Origin: Lachnospiraceae bacterium
Lineage (GTDB): Bacteria; Bacillota; Clostridia; Lachnospirales; Lachnospiraceae
Assembly: GCA_017542245.1 (NCBI GenBank)
Contig: JAFXXN010000109.1
Span: 1-56,786 of the forward strand
Length of the DNA: 56,786 bases
Direction: 5' to 3'
A program made the position numbers and the translations under genes. This document shows positions 27,175 to 34,483 of the stretch, piece after piece. How positions within the stretch are numbered: the first letter of the stretch is position 1; every line of letters starts with the position of its first letter. The notes beneath the pieces were generated by a model. The model had not been told where the DNA came from, searched no databases, and saw nothing but the letters and a program-made list of their open reading frames with translations.

Positions 27175-28253
27175 TATTCTTCCTCCTTTCCGCCGTTTAT
27201 GATATTCTTAATTGCTTTCTTTACATCATAATCATCAAGCAGTACTCCGCCGGAATGGCCATACTCATAAACAGGAGCTCTGCCTTTTACGGCTGCCTCA
27301 ACATCCTCTGCCATCTGACCGGGGATAGTCATTTCTATGTCAATAACTCCTTTTACCCTGCTATAATCAAGCTTATTAAAGCTTTCCTTAGGAAACGGGA
27401 AAAGAGTGATAGGACGGATAACACCGATTTTTATGCCTTCTGCCCTAAGTTCTTCAACGACCTGCTTTGATATGCGCGCTGCAATACCGTATGCTGTAAC
27501 TACATACTCAGCATCATCAAGATATAATTCTTCTACCTGAACATCTTCTTTTTCCCATCTCTTGGTTCTCTCGCCAAAAGATTTGTTAAGTCCTTCAAGA
27601 CCTGCTTCGTATATAGGTGAGATAAGATGTGACTGCCTGTTTTCTTCGCCTTCCCAACGTCCCATGGTCCATGAAGACTGTGCTTTAGGATTAGGATCTT
27701 TCATAGGAGGAAGTTCAACCTGTTCCATCATAGCTCCCAAGCATCCGTCCATAAGGATACATACGGGATTTCTGTCTCTCTCTGCATAGTCAAATGCATT
27801 GTATACAAGATCAACTATTTCCTGAAGTGTAGAGGGAGCAAACACCATGAGTCTGTGTCCGCCATGTCCCAAAGCTTTGGTCACCTGAAGATAATCTGAC
27901 TGTGCAGGCTGAATACTTCCAAGTCCCGGGCCTCCACGGCTTACGTCAACAATCAGTGCCGGCAGCTGAGCTGCTGCCAGATAAGAAATACCTTCACATT
28001 TAAGGGATAAACCGGGGCCTGACGAAGATGTCATTGCTCTAACACCGGTACTTGCTGCACCATAAACCATATTAATAGATGCAATCTCGCTCTCTCCCTG
28101 AATAAACACTCCTCCTACTTCCGGAAGCCTACGGCTTAAATACTCAGGAACCTCATTCTGAGGGGTGATCGGATAGCCTGCAAAGAATCTGACACCGGCT
28201 CTTACAGCAGCTTCAGCCAGTGCTTCGTTCCCCTTCATAAACCTTTTCTCCAT
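27174..28253 (-). CDS. 2-oxoacid:ferredoxin oxidoreductase, alpha subunit
   Basis: This 359-residue alpha subunit (KorA/VorB-like) starts with M-K-G-N-E-A-L-A-E-A-A and the G-Y-P-I-T-P-Q-N-E motif of the pyrimidine domain. S-S-G-P-G-L-S-L-K and G-L-G-S-I-Q-P-A-Q-S-D-Y follow, typical of the family. It binds TPP together with the beta subunit. It starts one base after the stop of the reductase/ferredoxin fusion gene (TGA-C-ATG) and overlaps the beta gene, so all subunits should be made in step. The operon lacks a separate ferredoxin (delta) gene; the fusion upstream supplies that domain. Confidence 0.9.
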   Translation of the reverse strand: MEKRFMKGNEALAEAAVRAGVRFFAGYPITPQNEVPEYLSRRLPEVGGVFIQGESEIASINMVYGAASTGVRAMTSSSGPGLSLKCEGISYLAAAQLPALIVDVSRGGPGLGSIQPAQSDYLQVTKALGHGGHRLMVFAPSTLQEIVDLVYNAFDYAERDRNPVCILMDGCLGAMMEQVELPPMKDPNPKAQSSWTMGRWEGEENRQSHLISPIYEAGLEGLNKSFGERTKRWEKEDVQVEELYLDDAEYVVTAYGIAARISKQVVEELRAEGIKIGVIRPITLFPFPKESFNKLDYSRVKGVIDIEMTIPGQMAEDVEAAVKGRAPVYEYGHSGGVLLDDYDVKKAIKNIINGGKEEE

Positions 28254-28254
28254 G

Positions 28255-29454
28255 TCAGTCCTCCTTTATTATGGTGATGGCTGCTTCAGGACAGACTGTA
28301 CTGCATGAAAGACATCCGATACATCCTGATACATTATCAACCTTTACCTTAATATAGCCCTTAGCATTTATCGAATCATCAGCTTTAAGAACACCCTTCG
28401 GACAGTACTTTATACAGTATCCGCATCCCTTACAGAATTTCTCTGCTATGTTAACCTTATAAGAAGGACCTGTCTTAACTGATTTTTCTACATACTGTTT
28501 GTCATAATTTCTGCCAATTACTCTCACAAGCCTTGCAACTGTCTGGTTAATAGGGGTGGGAATACCTACTTTTTTACCCAGACGTTCGATAGCTCCGTTA
28601 ATAAAATCAATTTCAGTCGGAACTTTCTTCATCAGCATATCCTGCGCCATTGAAGGATAATGAAGGCTTGAAGTTTTTCTTGCTGAAGGAAGAACATGAG
28701 TCATAAAATGATTGATATCAAGTTTAACGCCCATAGCCATGCCGACCGCTATTGCCTCTTTTACCATATCGACAGCAAGCATTACAAATTCCTGGTCTGC
28801 GCCAGCTTCACCACCGCGAAGTCTCACCAGACCGCACCCTGCATTTACTGCAATATTTACCAAAAGCTTATTCCAAACCTCGGTATCAATATCATCCATA
28901 TAGGCTGCTTTCAGGCCTCCGGCATTAAATATTCCGGCGAGTTCCTCTCCGTATTTTCTCTGTGCCTCTTCCTTAACAACTGCTCCAAAAGCAACGTTTA
29001 CATCACCGAAAAGTCCGGTATCAAGTACAGCCGGAGCTGTCATGATGGCTGACATATTTACACAGCCGTAATAAATATTTTCAGTAGGTACTGTTTTCGC
29101 TATAATATCTGTATTTCCGATACCGTTTTGAAGTGTGATTATCTTGGTATCTTTTCCGATTATTGAGGCTGCTCCTTCAAGTGCAGTCTCAGTATCGATA
29201 CCCTTAACCATTACGAGAACTGCATCCATCTCCGGCAGTCCCGAACAATCTGTTACGGCCTTCATAGGCATAGGTTCGGTCTCGGTTTTCTCACCGTCCG
29301 CTCCTGTATAGCTTCTCATCACTATTCCCGGAACAGCAAATTTCTCAGCAAGTTCTTTACGTCTAACCAGCAGTGTAACATCAGCGCCGCCAAGCTGAAG
29401 ATATGCACCCAGCATACTTCCCATGGCTCCTGCTCCTAATACAGCAATTTTCAA
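28255..29454 (-). CDS. Ketopantoate reductase-like protein fused to a 2[4Fe-4S] ferredoxin domain
   Basis: Residues 1-310 match PanE/ApbA-type NAD(P)-dependent reductases: V-L-G-A-G-A-M-G-S-M-L-G at residues 4-15, I-T-L-Q-N-G-I-G-N, and N-K-L-L-V-N-I-A-V-N with the usual catalytic lysine. Residues about 335-399 form a bacterial ferredoxin with C-K-G-C-G-Y-C-I-K-Y-C-P and C-I-G-C-L-S-C-S-T-V-C-P, the type that serves as the delta subunit of KorABCD/VorABCD enzymes. A stand-alone PanE is about 300 residues. The fusion is first in the oxidoreductase operon. It may deliver electrons to or from the complex while acting on a 2-oxoacid-derived substrate (inference). Confidence 0.87.
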   Translation of the reverse strand: MKIAVLGAGAMGSMLGAYLQLGGADVTLLVRRKELAEKFAVPGIVMRSYTGADGEKTETEPMPMKAVTDCSGLPEMDAVLVMVKGIDTETALEGAASIIGKDTKIITLQNGIGNTDIIAKTVPTENIYYGCVNMSAIMTAPAVLDTGLFGDVNVAFGAVVKEEAQRKYGEELAGIFNAGGLKAAYMDDIDTEVWNKLLVNIAVNAGCGLVRLRGGEAGADQEFVMLAVDMVKEAIAVGMAMGVKLDINHFMTHVLPSARKTSSLHYPSMAQDMLMKKVPTEIDFINGAIERLGKKVGIPTPINQTVARLVRVIGRNYDKQYVEKSVKTGPSYKVNIAEKFCKGCGYCIKYCPKGVLKADDSINAKGYIKVKVDNVSGCIGCLSCSTVCPEAAITIIKED

Positions 29455-29492
29455 TCCATTTTCCTCCTTCTTTATGACCTCGGTATTCTTAT

Positions 29493-29534
29493 AGAAGTGT
29501 TTTTATCAAATCCCCACTTCTGCCCAATATTATA
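29493..29534 (-). promoter_or_regulatory. -10 box and leader hairpin of the oxidoreductase operon
   Basis: On the minus strand a consensus TATAAT (29529-29534) stands without a good -35 box. The predicted transcript then begins almost at once with a 7-bp inverted repeat AGAAGTG / CACTTCT (29493-29521) around 15 bases. The missing -35 box could mean an activator, but this is weak evidence. Confidence 0.4.
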
Positions 29535-29598
29535 TTGTAAAGAAAAATAGAATAAAAAAATCCACATTTTTGTCGATAAAACTACTTTTTAAAAAATG

Positions 29599-29627
29599 TT
29601 GAAAAAAACTTTTTACTATGTTATAAT
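29599..29627 (+). promoter_or_regulatory. Sigma-A promoter of the small acidic protein gene
   Basis: TTGAAA (29599-29604), 17 bases, then TATAAT (29622-29627). The start codon lies about 58 bases downstream. Confidence 0.8.
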
Positions 29628-29685
29628 TTATTGTGTTGGTTTTTTGTGTTCTACGATAAACTATACAGAAAATGGAGATGGGGTT

Positions 29686-29997
29686 ATGTATGTATTGAAA
29701 ATTGATCTTCCTACCGGTATCGCTTATTTCACCGGTAAGAAAAAGGTCGTACAGGGGTGTGAATCTCCCGGATTAACGGGCAATATAGAAGGGGCAAGGT
29801 TCTTCATGGACGAAGAAGAAGCCGCAAAATTCTGTAAAATGCTTGTAAAAAAGTATGATATGGAGTTCTACTATTCTGTTGAAGAGAAAAAAGACAGTGC
29901 TTCAGCTGAAGAAAAGAAAGATGATGATAATTTCGTATTCCAGTTAGATAAAGACGTATTGGCTGACGTAATGGACTCGGATTCGGATGATCTTTAA
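29686..29997 (+). CDS. Small acidic protein of unknown function
   Basis: This is a 103-residue protein I do not recognise. Residues 1-62 look folded, starting M-Y-V-L-K-I-D-L-P-T-G-I-A-Y-F-T-G, with a possible beta-rich start and an amphipathic helix. Residues 63-103 are strongly acidic with many Lys-Lys and Asp runs. No membrane segment or signal is present. The ATG at 29686 follows GGAG/GATGGGG; the frame is open further upstream but the promoter at 29599-29627 excludes that. It stands alone, divergent from the oxidoreductase operon and just upstream of the tRNA genes. Confidence 0.65.
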   Translation: MYVLKIDLPTGIAYFTGKKKVVQGCESPGLTGNIEGARFFMDEEEAAKFCKMLVKKYDMEFYYSVEEKKDSASAEEKKDDDNFVFQLDKDVLADVMDSDSDDL

Positions 29998-30048
29998 GCC
30001 TGTTTTGAACCAATAGATAAGAATTTTTGATATTTTTAAAAAAAATGC

Positions 30049-30077
30049 TTGCAATTTATTATTGCCTGTGTTATTAT
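30049..30077 (+). promoter_or_regulatory. Promoter of the tRNA Thr-Pro unit
   Basis: TTGCAA (30049-30054), 17 bases, then TATTAT (30072-30077). The first tRNA starts 31 bases later. Confidence 0.8.
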
Positions 30078-30108
30078 ATCCTTCGGACTTCAAAAAGGGG
30101 TTCGTAAT

Positions 30109-30181
<73 letters not shown>

Positions 30182-30204
30182 TGTATCCGGGTTCGGATAG
30201 CAAA

Positions 30205-30279
30205 CGAGGTGTGGCTCAGTTTGGCTAGAGCGCCACGTTAGGGACGTGGAGGCCGCAGGTTCAAGTCCTGTCACCTCGA
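30205..30279 (+). tRNA. tRNA-Pro(AGG)
   Basis: The acceptor stem CGAGGTG / CACCTCG is perfect, with the C1-G72 pair and A73 expected for proline. The D-stem is GCTC / GAGC, the anticodon stem CCACG / CGTGG, and the T-loop TTCAAGT. The anticodon loop is TTAGGGA, giving anticodon AGG (30240-30242) followed by G37. A at position 34 is uncommon in bacterial tRNAs other than Arg(ACG). CCA is not encoded. Confidence 0.95.
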
Positions 30280-30290
30280 TCAAGAGAGTT

Positions 30291-30325
30291 CAAGGGTTTC
30301 GGGTTTCCGAAACCCTTGATTTTTT
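30291..30325 (+). terminator. Terminator of the tRNA unit
   Basis: A perfect 12-bp stem CAAGGGTTTCGG / CCGAAACCCTTG with a 4-base loop is followed by ATTTTTTAT. Confidence 0.95.
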
Positions 30326-30385
30326 ATCCCTGTTCTAACTTTTTCCCGTTTATTTGTATTAAGCTGGAATGTGTATTTAGGTATG

Positions 30386-30434
30386 AAACTCGCCAAAGCT
30401 ATACTTTGTTTAATGGCTTTGGCGAGTTTTTATC
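30386..30434 (+). terminator. Second, orphan terminator-like hairpin
   Basis: A perfect 14-bp stem AAACTCGCCAAAGC / GCTTTGGCGAGTTT with a 16-base loop runs into a short T run. No gene ends just before it: the tRNA terminator lies 60 bases upstream. It may be a backup terminator or the 3' end of a small RNA. Confidence 0.7.
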
Positions 30435-30571
30435 AGAACTATTTTTAGTAAAAAAGAGAAATAATTAATTTGTAACTTTTTCAATCCTAAACTATCTAAT
30501 GTATTGAAAGTAATAGTAAGAACAATCACAGAACCCAATGCGTGATAGATCTGCTACAGAGGAGATATGAA

Positions 30572-31066
30572 ATGCAGGTTGATTTTTCTGAGGTATATAA
30601 GCAATATGCTAAACGCCTGTATCTGTTCATTTACAGCAAATGCAGAAATAGTGAGCTGGCTGAAGATGTAGTACAGACTGCATTTTTAAAGGCAATACTG
30701 AATGTTGATAATTTCCAAGGCAGTAGTAGTATATATTCTTGGATTACCAAAATTGCATTGAATGTCCTTTATGCTGAATGGGAAAAGCCCGATGGCAAAA
30801 ATGAATCGCTTGATAAGTTGGTATCTGATGGCATAGAAAATATAGCTGTGACAGACCAGGATCCCATTGAGGATATAATACAAAGTGAGGAACGTGCTGA
30901 ATTATATAGCAGGATAAATCGACTGGATCAGAAACAACAGGATATAGTTAACTTAAGAATGCAGGGATTATCTTTTAAAGAGATCGGAGAAAAACTCAAT
31001 AAAAGCGAAAATTGGGCAAAAGTTAATTATCACAGAACTATTGAGAAACTTAAAAGTATGAAATGA
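30572..31066 (+). CDS. ECF sigma factor (module 1)
   Basis: This is a 164-residue sigma-70 family protein with only regions 2 and 4. Region 2 spans about residues 8-75 (Y-A-K-R-L-Y-L-F-I-Y, then E-D-V-V-Q-T-A-F-L-K-A and S-W-I-T-K-I-A-L-N). Region 4 ends with G-L-S-F-K-E-I-G-E-K-L-N-K-S and a recognition helix with W-A-K-V-N-Y-H-R. The ATG at 30572 follows GAGGAG by seven bases. The next gene, 15 bases downstream, encodes its likely anti-sigma factor. Possible ECF-type promoter elements (TGTAAC at 30473-30478) lie upstream, consistent with autoregulation but not proven. Confidence 0.88.
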   Translation: MQVDFSEVYKQYAKRLYLFIYSKCRNSELAEDVVQTAFLKAILNVDNFQGSSSIYSWITKIALNVLYAEWEKPDGKNESLDKLVSDGIENIAVTDQDPIEDIIQSEERAELYSRINRLDQKQQDIVNLRMQGLSFKEIGEKLNKSENWAKVNYHRTIEKLKSMK

Positions 31067-31081
31067 CGGAGGAGTAAAAGC

Positions 31082-32284
31082 ATGGATTGTAAAGTTGCAA
31101 AACAGTTAATGGCAGATTACTTAATGGGTATGACTGATGAAGAAGTCAAGAAAGAATTTGAGGAGCATCTTAATAGTTGCGAGTCTTGTAAAGAGGCTTT
31201 AGAGAAATTGAAAAAAGCAGAGCAGGAGTATGATAAAAAGGATGAGGCTGTGCCGTTAAAGAAAGTTAATAAAGTTATACGAAAACATAAAATAGGTAAA
31301 ATACTGTCAATAATTGGTATGTTGATTTTAGCCGCAATAATCGTTGTATTTGTAATGGGTGAATTAAAACCGGAAAATGATACATTACCAAGCATTACAA
31401 AGATTAGATACAAACATAAAGCCGAGGATATTGTTGAAGAATTCTTTGATAACAATATGGATGTCCTTTTAAATGGAACAGTTTCATACTTGATTGCAGG
31501 GACAGATAATCTTCCTTTTACTAAGGCACAATGTGTAAAGAAGATGATAGTTGATTACAGTGAGCAACTAAAGAATTTGAATAAAGATTTTTTGTATGAT
31601 AAGAAATATAGCATAAAAAGATGTAAAATTAATTATCAAAAAATAAATAATACTTATATGGAGCTTGTTTATCCAAATGAAAAAGAGTATAAAAGATATA
31701 ATTATACCGTTTCGATTGAATTATCTACTGATTTAGGTGATTTTGAGGTTGATATTAGATTTTTCAATGATGATAACTATGAGTTTGATATTTTATTTAG
31801 TGATCATGAGAGACCAGAAGATGAATTTCAATCGAAACTTCGTGATATTAATTCTATAATTACACATCTGGAAAGATTCGCTTCCGGAGCTGATCCGTTC
31901 CCTTATGTAATAAATGGCCGACTTCTTGAAGAAAACTACGAAGATGGTTTTATCGGAATAGGTAAAATTATAGCAACCGATAATTGCCACGAAAATAAAG
32001 ATGATACATATATTAAGGGATTTAACGAAAGACTTGAAGATATCTATTACAGCAGCAAGACAGAATCCTTCAATCTGGAGGTCAGAGGATATAATCCTAA
32101 TGAGCATGCTATAAATGTTGAATTAATTTGGATAATAAAAGATCTGAATTGTTATGAAGCAGTAATACGAAAGGATTTATTATATGGTCCTTATGGGTAC
32201 CAGAAACTGAATGATGAAGCTAAAATAGTGGCTGAAGAGGGATTTAATAAAGAGCTTGAGCAGAAAATGAAAAATCTTTTTTAA
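31082..32284 (+). CDS. Transmembrane anti-sigma factor with zinc-binding domain (module 1)
   Basis: The first 45 residues form a ZAS domain: C3, then H29-x3-C33-x2-C36 in the context E-E-H-L-N-S-C-E-S-C. One membrane helix follows (about 74-93). The remaining 300 residues lie outside the cell and match nothing I know. The architecture is that of an anti-sigma factor that holds the upstream ECF sigma until an external signal triggers release or proteolysis. The region around 31600-31800 is more AT-rich than its neighbours. A hairpin at 32346-32374 closes the operon. Confidence 0.8.
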   Translation: MDCKVAKQLMADYLMGMTDEEVKKEFEEHLNSCESCKEALEKLKKAEQEYDKKDEAVPLKKVNKVIRKHKIGKILSIIGMLILAAIIVVFVMGELKPENDTLPSITKIRYKHKAEDIVEEFFDNNMDVLLNGTVSYLIAGTDNLPFTKAQCVKKMIVDYSEQLKNLNKDFLYDKKYSIKRCKINYQKINNTYMELVYPNEKEYKRYNYTVSIELSTDLGDFEVDIRFFNDDNYEFDILFSDHERPEDEFQSKLRDINSIITHLERFASGADPFPYVINGRLLEENYEDGFIGIGKIIATDNCHENKDDTYIKGFNERLEDIYYSSKTESFNLEVRGYNPNEHAINVELIWIIKDLNCYEAVIRKDLLYGPYGYQKLNDEAKIVAEEGFNKELEQKMKNLF

Positions 32285-32345
32285 TTCACATACGATATAT
32301 ATGCAGCACTTGCGGCGTGAAAAAACTTGTCTGAACATATCTAAA

Positions 32346-32374
32346 TTAAGGGAGGCTACTAACGCCTCCCTTAA
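32346..32374. terminator. Shared hairpin between convergent sigma modules
   Basis: A perfect 11-bp stem TTAAGGGAGGC / GCCTCCCTTAA with a 7-base loop lies between the convergent genes ending at 32284 and 32425. T runs are short on both sides, so it may serve both directions weakly. Confidence 0.65.
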
Positions 32375-32424
32375 TACATTTTCCTATGAAATTGGACAAT
32401 GTACTTTCAGTTCCTTTAATCAAT

Positions 32425-33753
32425 CTAACGGTAAGTTTTTCCATCTGCCTCAATAGTTACTTTTTCGTCAGCTCCAAGAACAAAGCCAAGACTTAATACC
32501 CACGCTGCTTTTTGGTCTGTAATTTCTGTACCGTTCCCTGTGCGGTATTTTCCGTTTCCTATAGCCTTCCAGTCGCCATTGTCATATGTGTAAGTAATCT
32601 CGGTCCCATCGTCCCTTCTTAAAACAAAACTGTCAACCTTAAGATTTTTAACATTGTAATCTATCTTAAGATCCATTCTTCCTACCGTCAGTTTCAAAGC
32701 GTCAAACTCTATAATCTGTGGCTGAGCATCTATAGCTTTTATACTGTTTGGATTATATTTTTCAAGGATTTTAACCACTTCAGGATTTATCGAATCGAAG
32801 TTACGGTCAAGAGCAGAAACCGGGAGGCGTCCTATTTCTTCTTTTACTTTATCGGCATCCTTCTTATTTAATACCAGGAAGTGAATATCGTCATTTTTAG
32901 AAGGATCATTATCATCCCAGCTCAGCCTTGAAAAGATGAAGTAGAAACAATTGCCGCCTAAATTAGTGAACATGTTGTTCGATTCGTAAAATATAAAATT
33001 TATTTCTTCGCCATCCAATTGAATCTCATGGGTCTGAATCCGTCTTCTAAGACTCATGGCTCCAAGATTATATTCATTCAGTTTAAGCTGTTCTGTTTCT
33101 ACAGGATTTCCGTCCTTATCCCACAAACTGAAAAACAGGTATCCTCTGGAAACCGCTTTATCATAACCGGAGCCTTCATATACAATCCTGTAATTACCTA
33201 TTGGATATTCGGCGCCAACAGATGAAAACCGGACATTTTCCCATATCTCGTCGCTTACCGGTTCACTTATGGGGATGAATTCGTCATTTGTGATGTTATC
33301 TGCTAAGACACCTTCACCGTTAACCTCGTTTTCTGCAGGAATGTCTTCACTATCATTAATATCAGTCAAATCAGATTCTTCGGTTTTTTTAGTGTCACTT
33401 ACGGAACCGTTTTCGACGGTAACTACTTTATCTTCAGCAACGGGAGCTCCTGCCTTATCGTTATCCGTAAAGATTTCGCTAATACCCTGTTCACTGTTGG
33501 AGAAGAAAACATCGTTAAGCAATGAGCTGTTCATAGCCCATACAACACCACCGCTTAAAGCCAGTATGCACACACCGGTCAGTGCAGCTACGGCAACCTT
33601 GGAAATATGCCACTTTCGTCTGCTCGCCTTGGAACTTGTCCCGTCATCGCAACATACGTTTATAACTTTGGTCTTTTCTTCTTCCGGGGCTACCATACTG
33701 TTCATAATGTTTTGATAACTTTTTCTTAGCTTTTCATCTTTTAACTCGTTCAT
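32425..33753 (-). CDS. Membrane anti-sigma-like protein (module 2)
   Basis: This 442-residue protein has a cytoplasmic start of about 50 residues, one membrane helix (about 51-73), an acidic linker and an extracellular part of about 290 residues. The N-terminal M-N-E-L-K-D-E-K-L-R-K-S-Y-Q-N-I start and a V-A-A-L-T-G-V-C helix resemble the DUF4179-type proteins that accompany ECF sigma factors in clostridia. A zinc-binding anti-sigma motif is absent; only a Cys-Cys pair is present. GGAGG lies upstream of the ATG and the gene follows the sigma gene by 14 bases. It probably controls that sigma factor (inference from context). Confidence 0.7.
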   Translation of the reverse strand: MNELKDEKLRKSYQNIMNSMVAPEEEKTKVINVCCDDGTSSKASRRKWHISKVAVAALTGVCILALSGGVVWAMNSSLLNDVFFSNSEQGISEIFTDNDKAGAPVAEDKVVTVENGSVSDTKKTEESDLTDINDSEDIPAENEVNGEGVLADNITNDEFIPISEPVSDEIWENVRFSSVGAEYPIGNYRIVYEGSGYDKAVSRGYLFFSLWDKDGNPVETEQLKLNEYNLGAMSLRRRIQTHEIQLDGEEINFIFYESNNMFTNLGGNCFYFIFSRLSWDDNDPSKNDDIHFLVLNKKDADKVKEEIGRLPVSALDRNFDSINPEVVKILEKYNPNSIKAIDAQPQIIEFDALKLTVGRMDLKIDYNVKNLKVDSFVLRRDDGTEITYTYDNGDWKAIGNGKYRTGNGTEITDQKAAWVLSLGFVLGADEKVTIEADGKTYR

Positions 33754-33767
33754 GATGTTTTACCTCC

Positions 33768-34256
33768 TTAGGCTTTTCCGTCTTTTTTGCGAAGGATATA
33801 TTCCCTTATCTGATCTCTTGCTCTCTGAAGGCGTTTAAAGACCGTATCTTCAGAAATACCCAAAATTTCCGCAATCTCTTTAGCACTGTATTCCTCATAG
33901 TAGTATAAATGTACGACTTCCCTATTCTTTTGATTCAGATTAAGAATTGCTTCTAAAATATAGGGATCTTCATGGGTTTCAGTTTTATTACCTGGAATAT
34001 TTTCCGGAATAACAAAGTCGACTTTTGTTTTCCAGGGACTTCTCCATAAAGACCGGCTTTCATTTATCGCTACCCTTAACAGCCAATTCTTTACATGATC
34101 GTCTGTTTCAAATGTTTTAGAAGTTTTGAGAAGCTTTAAGAAAACGGTCTGTGCGATATCTTCCGCATCATACATATCTTTACATCCTACATAGGCGATT
34201 CTTTTGACATCGTCATAGAACAGATTCACGATACGTGAAAACTCATCATGTTCCAT
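33768..34256 (-). CDS. ECF sigma factor (module 2)
   Basis: This is a 162-residue sigma-70 family factor. Region 2 has Y-D-A-E-D-I-A-Q-T-V-F-L-K-L-L, followed by the region 2.3/2.4 helix with V-K-N-W-L-L-R-V-A-I-N. Region 4 has Y-Y-Y-E-E-Y-S-A-K-E-I-A-E-I-L-G-I-S and V-F-K-R-L-Q-R-A-R. GAGGAGGG lies just before the ATG. It is first in a two-gene operon with the membrane protein above. It resembles the SigW/SigV-type cell-envelope stress group in general layout. Confidence 0.9.
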   Translation of the reverse strand: MEHDEFSRIVNLFYDDVKRIAYVGCKDMYDAEDIAQTVFLKLLKTSKTFETDDHVKNWLLRVAINESRSLWRSPWKTKVDFVIPENIPGNKTETHEDPYILEAILNLNQKNREVVHLYYYEEYSAKEIAEILGISEDTVFKRLQRARDQIREYILRKKDGKA

Positions 34257-34357
34257 ATTCCCTCCTCAAAAACAGTTTGGATATCCTTACATTATATATA
34301 CGAATTTCTATACTAAAACCTGACATAAAAAAATTTTTTTCTGAATCCACATAAAAA

Positions 34358-34398
34358 ACACCGTCTGAAGTTAGTATACACTAAACTTAAGGCAGTGT
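34358..34398 (-). terminator. Terminator of the LRR-type BlaR gene
   Basis: Arms of 18-19 bases (34358-34375 and 34380-34398) pair imperfectly around ATAC. The minus strand continues into TTTTTT. Its outer pairs ACACC / GGTGT recur in the terminator at 37570-37613. Confidence 0.7.
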
Positions 34399-34483
34399 CT
34401 AAATTATTCTTATATAGGTACATATTTTTGTAAATACTTGAGTACAGAGCTGTCCCTCTATCTTTTTTTGTCTTTTCCTAACT

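Noticed and set aside
30485-30506. Possible third-party BlaI-1 site (TATCTAATGTATTG) before the first ECF gene
   Set aside because: Only one half-site is good; the dyad is not complete and does not cover a recognisable promoter element.
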